A stretch of DNA of 64,000 bases. It comes from Verrucomicrobiota bacterium. Lineage in GTDB: Bacteria; Verrucomicrobiota; Verrucomicrobiia; Limisphaerales; JADJPG01. Positions 1 through 9,600 of this stretch are shown in pieces. Made by a program: the position numbers and the translations under genes. The DNA is taken from assembly GCA_016713365.1 (NCBI GenBank), contig JADJPG010000002.1, positions 127,278 through 191,277 on the forward strand, read 5' to 3'. The number at the start of each line of letters is the position of its first letter. Positions within the stretch are counted from its first letter, which is position 1. The notes beneath the pieces are model-generated. The model was not told where the DNA came from. It saw only the letters and a list, made by a program, of their open reading frames with translations, and made no database searches.

Positions 1-773
1 TTTCCAAGTGTAGGCGCGCGATTCGCCGTCGCTCCCGAAAGAGCCGGCGATGACGAGATAGTTGTCCTGGTCGCGACCGATGCTGCGGATGCCGTAGCCG
101 CCGAGGTCGAGCTGGATGGCGTCGCCGAATCGCGCGGGGCGTCCAAGAATCACTTCGTTCGCATTGAGCAGCGGCACGAGCAGCGCCTTGCCTTGCGGGA
201 TGGGATTGCGGAAGCCGATGAGCAACGTGTTCTCGGGCGTGGAGGTGAGCCCTTCGATGTTGAGTGCGCCGGGTTCCTTCGGGGCGCGTTGGGCGGCTGC
301 GGCTAGACCGAACCGCGCGAGCTTCGGTTCGCGCACGAGATCGTCGAGGAGTTTCGGATACGGTTTGCCGACGGGCACCATCTTCACGATGTCGTTCGTG
401 ACGGTGAATGACGTCGCAAAGAAACGTTCGCGGTTCGGCGCGTCCTTGCCTTTGGCGTTGCGCCCGTGCGAGGTAATCCAGAACACGTTGTCGCCAATGA
501 CGGCGCTGCCCTCGATGTCGGCCTCCGGGGATTTCTTTCCGATGCGTAGGAACGACGTCATGTCGAAACTCTGCGAGGGCAACCCGCCTGCCTTGCGACT
601 GTAGACGCGCAGGATGTTGTCCTCGTCATTCGCCACGGCGAACAAGTCCGCCGTCAGACTGACCGCCGCCGAGGCATCGCACATCCCGCGATAGGTGGTA
701 GGCACGGAGAGTCGCGCCCATCGCGGAAGTTGCGAGAACCACCGCGCTCGCAGACGAGATGAATATCCGTTTC
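1..773 (-). CDS. DUF3616-type secreted protein, 3' end outside window, apparent frameshift
   Basis: The minus strand reads as a DUF3616-like protein. The mature frame contains YRGMCDASA, VANDEDNILRVY, DIEGSA, WITSHGRN and NIEGLT, which resemble the repeated blade motifs of this family. Its role is not established; it is likely a periplasmic or extracellular beta-propeller. The start ATG at 773 opens an ideal signal peptide (MKRIF, hydrophobic core, ATSAMGA). That frame stops at 624, while the mature frame is open from 772 to the window edge. Skipping one base near 712 joins ATSAMGA directly to LSVPTTYRGM. The gene is therefore either frameshifted or carries a sequencing indel. The C-terminus lies beyond position 1. 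Confidence 0.7.
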
Positions 774-829
774 ATGGCGGCAACCTAGTGTCGAGCCTGC
801 TGCTCGGCAAATGGAACGTGACGAGAAGT

Positions 830-2396
830 CTATGCGCCGGTCGCCTTCTTGACCGCCTTCAACTCCTGAAACTCCGGGCGCGCTTTGTAGTGATCGTCGA
901 GCGGGTAACAGCCGCTGATGATTCCGTTGCGCGGCGCGGTGGTGCAGTCGCTGAAGGTGCGGCAAATGAGCTTCGGCGTGAGCGCGCCCTTCGTTGTCGC
1001 GTCGGCGAGCATCTCGGGATAGCTGAGCACCATGCGGCCGAGCCCGACCATGTCCGTCCAACCATTGCGCACGGCGTATTGCGCGACGTGCGGGAGGTAT
1101 TCCTGCAAGTAAGAGTAGGCGGTTCCGATGAGGATGGGCGGTTGGAGAGTTGAAGGGTTGAAAGGTTGAAAGGTTGAAGGTGTCGCGGAGCTCGCCTTTT
1201 CAACTCTTGAACTCTTCAACCCTTTAATGAATTCACTCACCTGCCTCACCACATTGATCTGCCTCGCCACGTCGATGAGCGGATCGTGCGCCGGGCTGAT
1301 AACCGTCGCTTGGAGGATAGGCGGCGGGACGTTGGATGTGCGGATTGTAGTAAGGCGAACCGGCGCTGAGGTTCAGAATCTTCACGCCGAGTTGCGCGCA
1401 GAGCTCCGCGAACTGGAACGTCTCGGTGAGATCGTATTCGATCGGATTGCTGGCGTTCACGCCGAAGCCGTAGCGATAGGGCAGGCAGGGCGAGAAATCT
1501 TCCGGGATGCCGGGGCCGAGCTTGCCCGGTTCAGCGCGCGTCGGGTCGGGCTTGAACGGCACGAAGTCGAACGCGCTCAGGCGCACGCCGATGTCGATGG
1601 CGTTCCCGCTCGCGCGAATGCCGGCGATGATGTCGCGGAGGATGCGCGTGCGATTCTCGAAGCTGCCGCCGAACTTGCCGGGCCGCGTGTGCGCGCCGAG
1701 GAATTCGTGCAGCAAATAGCCGTGGCAATGCTTGATGTCCACGAAGTCCGCGCCGACCTCGCGCGCGATCTTGGCGGCGCGAATGTAGCATTGGATGAGC
1801 TCCTCAATCTCCGCGTCAGTGAAGACCTGCGCATCGCTGGTCACGTTGAACTTCCGGTCGAGAATCGGATGGCGGAACGCGACGCGTGGTTCCATGCGCT
1901 TCTTGTCGGTCGGCTTGCAGAAACGGCCGGAGTGCGTGAGCTGAAAGCCGATGACCAGATCGTCCGCGGTGCCGTAGCGTTCGCGGTGCGCCTTCACGAG
2001 AAGCTCGCGAATCTCCGCGAGGTCGCTCTTGTTCTCCTCGGTGATAATGAGCTGGTTTGGATTCGCGCGTCCGTCCGGGCGCACGGCCATCGCCTCGCCG
2101 CCGTAGATGACCTTCGCGCCGCTCTCGCCGAAGCGCTGCCAGCGCCGCCGCACTTCATCCGTTGCGCCGCCGGTCGTGGTGGCGTCCCAGCCTTCCATCG
2201 GATGAATCGCCCAACGATTCCCGATGCGCTTGCCGTTCACCGTGAGATCAGAAATCGCCTGCGCCAGCGGCGAATCCTTGCCGGACGCGATGGCGTCCTC
2301 GCATGGCAGATCGAGACCAAGTGCCGCGACGTGCTGGCGGAAGTCAGCGACCGTCTTGAGCGTCGGGATGCGGGTGAGTTTGAAGGGGGTAGACAT
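830..2396 (-). CDS. NADH:flavin oxidoreductase (OYE family), apparent +1 frameshift
   Basis: This is a TIM-barrel, FMN-dependent ene-reductase of the old-yellow-enzyme/2,4-dienoyl-CoA reductase type, expected to be cytosolic. The first segment (start 2396) carries IHPMEGWDATT, THSGRFCKP, DIKHCHGYLLHEFLGAH and SFENRTRIL, typical of the flavin- and substrate-binding face. It leaves frame near 1293. The segment after that reads AHDPLIDVARQINVVRQV and later GLGRMVLSYPE and ISGCYP, the usual C-terminal half. One extra base in a GGG/CCC run explains the break; the restored product is about 521 residues. A period-8 TTCAACC-type repeat is translated in frame between EFI and TAYSYLQEYL. The neighbours are GH88 and SDR genes on the same strand, so a role in sugar-derived metabolism is possible. 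The substrate is unknown. Confidence 0.85.
1141..1217. repeat. Inverted period-8 GGTTGAAA repeat inside the OYE gene
   Basis: The left arm has about four period-8 units (GAGTTGAA, GGGTTGAA, AGGTTGAA, AGGTTGAA). The right arm has inverted units (TTTTCAAC, TCTTGAAC, TCTTCAAC). A 16-base GC-rich centre separates them. The element can form a long hairpin. It is read through in frame by the oxidoreductase gene, giving a Ser/Thr/Pro/Gln-rich stretch absent from the expected barrel fold. Confidence 0.8.
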
Positions 2397-2405
2397 ATTC
2401 GCTTC

Positions 2406-2470
2406 GTAGGAGTCGAGGTAACGAGACTCAATTTAAGAATCGATTAGAGCCTCCTCACATCGGCTCCTAC
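2406..2470. repeat. Palindromic repeat at the 3' end of the GH88 gene
   Basis: Two 24-base arms (2406-2429 and 2447-2470) are inverted copies matching at 19 of 24 positions, separated by 17 AT-rich bases. The right arm lies inside the end of the GH88 reading frame and encodes its last residues, VGADVRRL. The stop codon (2444-2446) lies in the spacer. It may also act as a hairpin at the end of the transcript. Confidence 0.75.
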
Positions 2471-3967
2471 CTTTTCTGGAACGCAGCAGAAGAACGTGAG
2501 ATACGGCAGGCCCTTAGCTTCTCGGAGGATGAGCAGCGCGAGTTCGCGCAGGTGGTAATCTCCCCACATGGAGCTTTCGCCATTGGGCACCTCCTGGCCG
2601 GGCGCGATGTGGTCCCAGCCGTTCGGTCGATGATAAACAGAGTGGAGAAGCAGGCCTTGGTGCTTCGCGTTTGTGGAGAGATACGGTTCGGCGAGCAGCG
2701 TGCGGGCGATGGTGAGGCCGGCTTGGCGGAACTTCGAGGCGAGAGGCGATAGGCGATGGGCGGCGAGGTAGTTGCCGAGACGGATCAATCCTTGAGCGGC
2801 GATGGCGGCGGCGGAGCTGTCCACGGGCTCGTGGGCGTTGAAAGGGTCGGAAGGTTTGCTGAGATAGTTCGACGGGAGACGATGCAGGTTCGGTGCGCCG
2901 GTGTCCCACATCGGCACGCCGTCGGCGCTGGAATGGGCGAGGTAGAAGTCGGCGGTGGCGAGGGCCGCACTTTCAAATGAAGCCAACGCTCGATTCGAAG
3001 CGGCGTCCACCTGCTGATCGATAAACTTATTGACCTTTGCCTTCAGCCATTTGATTCGCTTCATCTCACTGTTTTCTGCGCGGGCTCGAACGAGACCCGA
3101 CTCGGCTGCTTCGCCGATCTCATCTGGTCTCTTCAGATTCAAGAACTCCAACTGCTCCGCAAATCCACATATCGCCCAGGCCAATCCGCGCGTCCAGGTG
3201 CTGAACGGCGAGTAGCCTTGCTGGCTGTTCGGACAACGGAAGACACCGTTCGCGACATTGAACACGGCTTCGTGTGTCGTGCGGCCCCGCACGTCGTAGG
3301 CGTCACGGCCCTCGCCGTAATAGACGGAGTAGCGCGCCGTGTTTAGCGCGTGTTCGATGAGGCGTCGCAGCAGGGAAATCTTCGCGTCCTGTTCGCCCAT
3401 CAGGCAGTGGCCGAGTTGATGCGCCACGGCGAGCGTGCGGCAGGAGCGGATGGTATCGACGAAGAGGGAGTGCGCGCCGTTGAAGCTGTGGATGAAGCCG
3501 GTGCCGTCGGCGAGCTTCGTCCAGCGCGCGGCTTGCACCGCACCGCTGACCTTGAGCGCGAGTTCGTAGAAATCCTTCTCTCGCTCGTTCCATTCGATGC
3601 GGCCTTCGTGCATCAGGCGGAGCAGATTGCCGTAGGTGGAGACGTTATTGAATCCATGATCATGCACGCCAATGTGCGAGACGTGGCTGGCCATCAACTC
3701 GACGGTCTTGCGCCGGCCGATGTCGAGGAAGTGTTTGTCGCCCGTGGCGTCGAACTGAAGAATCGCGGACCCGAACTGGAAACCCTGCGTCCACTCCGTC
3801 CAGCCGCGCGACGTGTAGCGGCCCTTCACGGTGAAGACGGGCGTGCCGTCGGCGGGCTTCCAGGTCTTCTCGATGCTGGAAATCTTCTGCGCCGAGAGCT
3901 CGAACATCCGCTCGATGGCGGGGACGAGTTTCTGCGCGGTCAGCTTGTTGTCGATCTTGATGGCCAT
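2444..3967 (-). CDS. Glycoside hydrolase family 88 (unsaturated glucuronyl hydrolase-like)
   Basis: This is an (alpha/alpha)6-barrel hydrolase of the GH88/GH105 type, which removes 4,5-unsaturated uronic acids from oligosaccharides made by polysaccharide lyases. Family-like segments occur in order: GFQFGSAILQFDATGD, GVHDHGFNNVSTYGNLLRL (first candidate catalytic Asp), FNVANGVFRCPNSQQGYSPFSTWTRGLAWAI, VPMWDTGAP and DSSAAAIAAQGL. The product is about 507 residues. Start chosen at ATG 3967; a GTG at 3982 would begin inside the upstream palindrome. No signal peptide is visible, so it is probably cytosolic. The final VGADVRRL is encoded by the palindromic repeat. It lies between the OYE and SDR genes, on the same strand. 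Confidence 0.82.
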   Translation of the reverse strand: MAIKIDNKLTAQKLVPAIERMFELSAQKISSIEKTWKPADGTPVFTVKGRYTSRGWTEWTQGFQFGSAILQFDATGDKHFLDIGRRKTVELMASHVSHIGVHDHGFNNVSTYGNLLRLMHEGRIEWNEREKDFYELALKVSGAVQAARWTKLADGTGFIHSFNGAHSLFVDTIRSCRTLAVAHQLGHCLMGEQDAKISLLRRLIEHALNTARYSVYYGEGRDAYDVRGRTTHEAVFNVANGVFRCPNSQQGYSPFSTWTRGLAWAICGFAEQLEFLNLKRPDEIGEAAESGLVRARAENSEMKRIKWLKAKVNKFIDQQVDAASNRALASFESAALATADFYLAHSSADGVPMWDTGAPNLHRLPSNYLSKPSDPFNAHEPVDSSAAAIAAQGLIRLGNYLAAHRLSPLASKFRQAGLTIARTLLAEPYLSTNAKHQGLLLHSVYHRPNGWDHIAPGQEVPNGESSMWGDYHLRELALLILREAKGLPYLTFFCCVPEKVGADVRRL

Positions 3968-3975
3968 ATTTTTTC

Positions 3976-4049
3976 TAGCCACTGATGAAACACGGATTGA
4001 ACACAGAACAATGGCGGCATCCGTGTTTCATCAGTGTTCAATCCGTGGC
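3976..4049. repeat. Palindromic intergenic repeat (CACTGATGAAACACGGAT type)
   Basis: A perfect 18-base inverted repeat lies at 3980-3997 and 4019-4036. It is flanked by further partial copies, AGCCAC on the left and TTCAATCCGTGGCT on the right. The element fills nearly all the space between the GH88 start and the SDR stop codon, so any GH88 leader transcript would fold into this hairpin. Confidence 0.85.
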
Positions 4050-4850
4050 TCAAAGTCTGCGAAGGTGAAACCCGCCGTCGACGTTGAGGACTTCGCCGGT
4101 GCTGAACGGCAGAAGGTCTTGCGCGATGGCGGCGACGGCGCGGCCGATGTCTTCCGGCGTCCCCCAGCGTTGGATGGGCGTGAGTCCATCGGCGATGAGC
4201 TTGTCGTATTTCTCCTTCACCGGACCGGTCATATCGGTGGCGATGACGCCGGGGCGAATTTCGTAAACGTTGATGCCATGCTCCGCCAGTCGTGAGGCGA
4301 AGAGCGGAGTGAGCATGGAGAGCGCGGCCTTGGCGATGCAGTAATCGCCGCGGTTCGTGGACGCGGTGTAGGCCGAGATGCTGGAGATGGTGATGATTTT
4401 GCGGGGTGAGGCGTGATGCGTGATGCGCGATGAAGTTGTCTGCTCAATCATCCACTTCGCTGCGAGCTGCGTGAGGAAGTAGGGCCCCTTCACGTTGATG
4501 TTCATCAAGCGATCGAAGCTTTCCTCGCCGGCTTCCAGAATGTCCGCGCGAACGTTCGGTGCGACGCCGGCATTGTTCACCAGCAAGTCCAGCCGTCTGT
4601 AAGTCGAGCGCGTGAAATCGATCAGCCTGCTACGGTCGGCGGTGAGGCTGATGTCTGCCTGACAGATTTCGGTGCGGATGGTTTTCCCGACGGCGGTTCC
4701 GGTGGCGACGCAATCCTTGGCGGTGGCGCGGGCGGCATCTTCGTTGCCGGCGTAATTCACCACGAGATCAAAGCCGAGCTTGGCGAGTTCGAGCGCGATG
4801 CCGCGTCCGATGCCGCGGGAAGCGCCGGTGATGAGAGCCACTTGATTCAC
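4050..4850 (-). CDS. SDR family oxidoreductase (3-ketoacyl-ACP reductase-like)
   Basis: This is a classical short-chain dehydrogenase/reductase with a Rossmann fold. It shows the nucleotide-binding motif TGASRGIG at the N-terminus, LLVNNAGVAP, the catalytic Ser in TISSISAY, and YCIAK (YxxxK). The C-terminal GEVLNVDGGFHLRRL ending is typical of FabG-like enzymes. Length is 266 residues, slightly above the usual 245-255. The extra residues include SSRITHHASPRK just before the catalytic-Ser strand, encoded by a TGATGCG heptamer repeat. It lies upstream of GH88 on the same strand, so a sugar or sugar-acid substrate is more likely than fatty acids; this is inferred from context only. It is divergent from aroB. 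Confidence 0.88.
   Translation of the reverse strand: MNQVALITGASRGIGRGIALELAKLGFDLVVNYAGNEDAARATAKDCVATGTAVGKTIRTEICQADISLTADRSRLIDFTRSTYRRLDLLVNNAGVAPNVRADILEAGEESFDRLMNINVKGPYFLTQLAAKWMIEQTTSSRITHHASPRKIITISSISAYTASTNRGDYCIAKAALSMLTPLFASRLAEHGINVYEIRPGVIATDMTGPVKEKYDKLIADGLTPIQRWGTPEDIGRAVAAIAQDLLPFSTGEVLNVDGGFHLRRL
4406..4435. repeat. TGATGCG heptamer repeat translated inside the SDR gene
   Basis: The tandem heptamer array (GTGAGGCG, TGATGCG, TGATGCG, CGATGAA) is read in frame on the minus strand as ITHHAS-type residues. They sit between the helix after NNAG and the strand carrying the catalytic Ser, a surface loop in SDR folds. Confidence 0.65.
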
Positions 4851-4949
4851 GCGGGAACGCTAGGAGTTTTTGGGAGGGGCCAAAAGCAGAAACTCGTGGA
4901 CGCTTTGCCGGCTTGCGACGGGTGGCGCGGGCTTCGTATGCTGACGGCA

Positions 4950-6056
4950 ATGCGACAAGTCAAAGTTCCGCTGAAAGAGCGGAGTTATTCCATTTTCATT
5001 GGCGGCGGATTGCTGGCCCGGCTGGGCGCGGAATGCGCGAAGCTGAAGCTCGGTCAACGCTGCGCCGTTATCACCGACCGCAATGTCGGGCCACGCTACG
5101 CGCGGGCGGCCATTGCGAGCTTGAAGGCGGCGGGTTTCGACCCGGTGCTCATCACTGTTCCGGCGGGCGAGACAGCGAAGAGCTTGAAGACGGTGCAGGC
5201 ATGCTACGATGAACTTGCGTCGCATCGGCTGGAGCGCAAGTCGTTCATCGTCGCGCTCGGTGGCGGAGTGGTGGGCGACCTCGCGGGCTTCGTGGCGGCG
5301 ACGTATCTGCGTGGCGTGCCGTTCGTGCAAGTGCCGACGACGCTGCTGGCGCAGGTGGACAGTTCCGTTGGGGGCAAGGTGGGCGTGAACCTCAAGGCGG
5401 GAAAGAACCTCGTAGGCGCGTTCTATCAGCCGAAGCTCGTGCTGTGCGACCTCGACACGCTGCGGACGCTGCCGAAGCGCGAGTTCCGCGCCGGGCTCGC
5501 CGAGGTGATTAAATACGGGATCATTTACGACGAGGCGCTCTTCGAGCGACTGGAGAACCGGCTGGCGAAGTTGCTGAAGCTCGACGCGAAGTTGCTGGGC
5601 GAAGTGGTGGCGCGTTGCTGCGAGATCAAGGCGGAGGTCGTGGGGCAGGACGAAACGGAGACTGGCCTGCGCGCGATTCTGAATTTCGGCCACACGATTG
5701 GTCACGCCATCGAGAACTCCTTCGGCTACGGCAAGTATCTGCATGGCGAGGCGATTTCCATCGGGCAGATCGCGGCGGCGGAGTTGTCCTGCGCGGTGCT
5801 GGGATTCTGCGGCGGTTGCGCGGAACGCATCCGCGATTTGTTCAAGCGCGCCGGTTTGCCAACGGAGATTAGCCTGACGTCCGCGCAGCGCGCGAAGCTG
5901 CTGGCCGCGATGAAGCTCGACAAGAAGGTCAGCGGCGGCGAGATCAAGTTCGTGCTCGCCGAGGACATTGGCAAAGTAGTCTGGGGCCAGAAGGTGCCAG
6001 AGGAACTGGTGGTCGAACTCCTCGGTGGCGGCCCTCCCGACGACTCGATACCGTAA
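4950..6056 (+). CDS. aroB: 3-dehydroquinate synthase
   Basis: AroB catalyses the second shikimate-pathway step, DAHP to 3-dehydroquinate, using NAD and a divalent metal. Family motifs are all present: PAGETAKSL, GGGVVGDLAGFVAATYLRG, DSSVGGKVGVN, NLVGAFYQPKLVLCDLDTL, AEVIKYGII, NFGHTIGHAIE and HGEAISIGQ, which supply the metal ligands Glu and two His. The start is taken at ATG 4950, giving 368 residues. An ATG at 4938 is also possible; the longer reading upstream has no family similarity. It overlaps the start of the following hypothetical gene, suggesting cotranscription, and is divergent from the SDR gene with about 100 bases between them. Confidence 0.96.
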   Translation: MRQVKVPLKERSYSIFIGGGLLARLGAECAKLKLGQRCAVITDRNVGPRYARAAIASLKAAGFDPVLITVPAGETAKSLKTVQACYDELASHRLERKSFIVALGGGVVGDLAGFVAATYLRGVPFVQVPTTLLAQVDSSVGGKVGVNLKAGKNLVGAFYQPKLVLCDLDTLRTLPKREFRAGLAEVIKYGIIYDEALFERLENRLAKLLKLDAKLLGEVVARCCEIKAEVVGQDETETGLRAILNFGHTIGHAIENSFGYGKYLHGEAISIGQIAAAELSCAVLGFCGGCAERIRDLFKRAGLPTEISLTSAQRAKLLAAMKLDKKVSGGEIKFVLAEDIGKVVWGQKVPEELVVELLGGGPPDDSIP

Positions 6057-6669
6057 ACTCCAATTCAACGTGTCTGCCGTCAGCGAAACGATCGTCCGCG
6101 AATACTTCGAGCTGCATGGCTTCTTTGTCCGGCAGCAGCGGAAGTACATCACGTCGTCGCGACGCGATGATGACGAGATTGATTTCTTTGTCCTGAACCC
6201 GAAGCCCGTGGCGAAGGGCGAACTGCCGTTTGAACTGAGCTCGGCGGATCTCGCGGCTGTGGTGCGCGCCGTCGTGGTGGTGAAGGGGTGGCACACGGAC
6301 ACGTTCAGCCCCGGCCTGCTGGCGAATGCGCCGGAGATTTTTCGTTTTCTCGAACCGGCGGTGTTCCAGGCGGCGATTAAGGCGTTCGGTGACGGGGAGC
6401 CCTTGATAAAGATTCTTGTGGTGCCGGCGCTGCCGCACGCGACGGAGGGTCGCGAGCAGAGCATCCAGATGCTCAAGGCGAAGGGAATCGATGCGGTGAT
6501 TTCGTTCCGCACGATGCTGGCGGATTTGATCGAGCAGATCGAAGTAAACCGCAATTACCAGAAGAGCGACCTGCTTCAGGTGATTCGGATCCTGAAAAAC
6601 TACGGGTTCTTCCGCGAGCCGCAGCTTGAGTTGTTCAAGCCGAAGCGACGGAAGTCCAAGCCGGATTGA
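6025..6669 (+). CDS. Hypothetical protein, possible nuclease-like fold
   Basis: I do not recognise the family with certainty. The 214-residue product has no signal peptide or membrane segment. The start REYFELHGFFVRQQRKY followed by DDDEIDFFVLNP resembles the alpha-beta beginning of PD-(D/E)xK-type proteins, but the full catalytic pattern cannot be confirmed by eye. A second part (IKILVVPALPHATE to GIDAVISFRTML) looks like a small Rossmann-type alpha/beta unit. The C-terminus ends in a basic tail KPKRRKSKPD. It starts at GTG 6025 inside the end of aroB; GTG 6070 is an alternative. The overlap suggests an operon with aroB. Confidence 0.65.
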   Translation: MAALPTTRYRKLQFNVSAVSETIVREYFELHGFFVRQQRKYITSSRRDDDEIDFFVLNPKPVAKGELPFELSSADLAAVVRAVVVVKGWHTDTFSPGLLANAPEIFRFLEPAVFQAAIKAFGDGEPLIKILVVPALPHATEGREQSIQMLKAKGIDAVISFRTMLADLIEQIEVNRNYQKSDLLQVIRILKNYGFFREPQLELFKPKRRKSKPD

Positions 6670-6679
6670 TCAGCGCCAG

Positions 6680-9600
6680 TTACGGGCGACGGGGCGTGAC
6701 GATGCGGTAGTAACGGTTTGTAATGGGGGAAAAATCCAGCACTGTCCTCCGGCTATTGCTGAGCGCCGGGAGATCGAACTGGCGTTGCCATGAGGAGTCT
6801 TCAATTCTGTCCGTGAACTCGACGGTGTAGCTGCGGCTGGCCACGGCGTCGAACGACAGCGTGCGATAGTCGGTGCCATTGATCCCCTCAATCCGCAGCA
6901 AGCTGTTGCCGTCGGTGGGGTTGGTGCCCGCTTGATATTCCTCCCAGTTGGTCATCCCATCGTTGTCGGGATCGAGATTTCGATCCAACGCACTGCCACC
7001 ATTGAAGCCGTAGCGCTGTTCCCAGTCATCGGAGAGGCCATCACCATCGGAATCGGCAACGGTGGTGACCTGGAACGTGGCATTTGCGGGCAGTCCGAGG
7101 GTGGCGGGATTGCGTACGACGACGCGCCAGGTCTGGTTCGTCACGAAGTTCGTGGGCGCGAGAAATACGGGGAAGTCTGCGAAGCTGAAAACGGTGTTGC
7201 TGGCGCGGAGCGTACTCAGCTGACGCCATTCAAAGCCTAGTGGCAAGGGGTTGCCCGTGGCGGAAGCGCTGACGGTGAACAGCGATCCAGTGATGACAGT
7301 GATGCTGGCTGGCGGCACGTGAATCATGGGATTGATGAGAACAGTGAGGCGCGCCGGGTTGCTAAAGATGGTTCCGACGTTGTCCGTGATGGCGACATCG
7401 TAAGGGCCGTCGTTTGCAAATGTGACATTGCTGACAGTAAGGCTACTGGAGGTCGCGCCTTCGATCTCCACGCCGTATAGACGCCACTGGTAGCGCAGCA
7501 ATCCGGTGCCGATGGCCGAGACGGTGAAGCGCGCGTTGTTGGTCGTGAAACCGTAGGTGGCGAGGTTGGTCGAACCGCGCAGCGCGATGTTGGTCGGCTG
7601 GGAAGTGACGTAGGCGCCGAGAACGACGGACAGGTTGGCGTTGGAGCTGATGGCGGCGCCGGCGGGATTAAACACGACGACCTGATAGACGCCAGCGTTG
7701 TCGAATTCAACGTTGGGCAGAACGAGGGAACGATTGGTCTGGCCGAACAGATTTGCGCCGTTGAAGAGCCACTGGTAACGGAGGGGATTGCTGCCGGTTG
7801 CGGTGACGGAGAGCGTCGCCGTCTGCGAACCGACTGCAGTCCGGCTTGCGGGTTGGGTGGTGATGGTGGGGGCGATGGTGCCGACGCTGCCCGCGCCCAC
7901 GCTTGGAGTCGTGGCCCGCCACGCTGCGGGATCATTGCCGTATTGCGAAGTGGCGATGCGACGAAGCGCGGCGCCGGTGCCGTCCGCGCCGGAAGGCCAC
8001 GGAGCGGAATCCGCGTAGGTCAATGCTTCGACGAGAATGTAAGGAATCGCGCCGGGCACGGGTGCGTCCGGGCGCAGCAGTTCGAGCGTGTCGGACGAGT
8101 TGTCGAGCTTGCCGGAGTAGGGGCCGAGAATGCGGGTGGACGGAGGCACGTTGTAGCGGGCGCGGAAGGCGTCGGACAGTTCTGCATTCGCTGGGTCAAA
8201 GCTGACTAGGACTAGGTGAGCGGCGGCGCCGAGCGTGACATTGGTGGGGAAATCAAACTCCACTCCACCGCGCACGTGCCAGGTGTTGATCGGGTTCGCC
8301 GAATCGAACAGCGCGACGCTGGACGCGCCGGCGTTGAACAGTTCGATGTATTCGCCAAAGTCGTCGTCCTGGCCGAAGGCGTTGTCGGGCGGGCGGAACA
8401 TGACTTCGCTCAACACCACCGGGCCCACGCGGGGTCCGGAGTTTGCGGCGTTGGGGGTATTGGAGATCTGCGCGACGAAATGTTCCTCGCCGGTGCTGGT
8501 GACGTGGCGTCCGAACGAAACGCCGTTCGCAGCCGCACCAAACTGGGAGCCGTGGAAGTAACCGGTGAGGTTGGTGTTTGCGTCGCCGGAGAAGAGATAG
8601 GCTTCATCGCCCAGCGAACTGAACGCGAAGCTGGTGGGCAGCGCGGGTGCGGCGTTGAAATCTGCCTCGGTAAATGTGCGGTAGCCGCCGGGCGGGATCA
8701 CCACGTCGGTGGCGATGCGGAATTTTCTCGGCGTGCCGAAGTCGTCGGACAGGAACCAGCCGCGGAGGTTCACGGCGTTCGTCGTGGGATTGTAGAGCTC
8801 GATGAAATCCACGGCGGGCAGGTCGGTGTGCGAGAGGACTTCATTGATGAGCACCGGGGCGAAGGCGACGGGAGCGATGTCGTTCGCGCCGGGGGAACCG
8901 TTCTCAGAACCGCTCGGGCGCCAGCTGGATTTCAAATCCCACGTATTGAAGGGCGCATTCTCATTCACGATGACGAGCGAGAAACCGTTGCCATCGGTGA
9001 TCGGATACCAGGAGTTGTTGTAGCTGAACTCGAGGATCTTTTCGCCGGTGGCGTCGTCGAGCCGGAGAAGTTCGCCGTTGTTCTCCAGCGAGCCGGTGTA
9101 TTGGCCGGCGATGTTGCCGGGCGCTCCGTAGCGGGCGGCAAAGGCCGTGGGATTCTTCACGATCAACACACGGGCGCCGGCGGCTAGGTTCGTGACGGCG
9201 CTGCTGGTGAAGTCGAACTCAACGCCGCTGGTGAAGCGGACGCCGGTGAGCGGCACGGCGACGGGACCGATATTTTTCACTTCGAGATACTCGAACTCCG
9301 CGGCGCTGTTGACGTTTCCGACGAGCGTCGTCGGGTGATACATGATTTCGGTCACGCGCAGGTAACGCTGGGCGAGACTGGGCGCACCGACGTAATTGGT
9401 GGAGCGCACGGAACGTCCGCGATGATCGGTCAGTGTCAGCAGTTCGCCGCGCGCCGAGAGCTGGCCGCGGTAGTTGCCTTGCACGAAGAGGCCTTGGCCG
9501 CCGCGTGGTCCGGTGGTGCGGGCGCGGAAGGACTTCACATCGGGCGAGAGGTAGAGGCTGCCGCTGGCGGGGATCACCGTGCCGCCGCGGAAGGTGAGCT

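Noticed and set aside
1141..1217. CRISPR-like array
   Set aside because: Units are 8 bases long with no spacers and the array is inverted about a centre; no cas genes are present.
1227..2447. 406-residue plus-strand open frame opposite the OYE gene
   Set aside because: It is the mirror of a strong family match on the other strand, is Ala/Arg/Val-rich and shows no motif. Such frames are expected from high-GC codon bias.
4860..6554. 564-residue minus-strand open frame opposite aroB and the following gene
   Set aside because: aroB on the plus strand has every family motif; the antisense frame is Arg/Leu/His-rich without domains.
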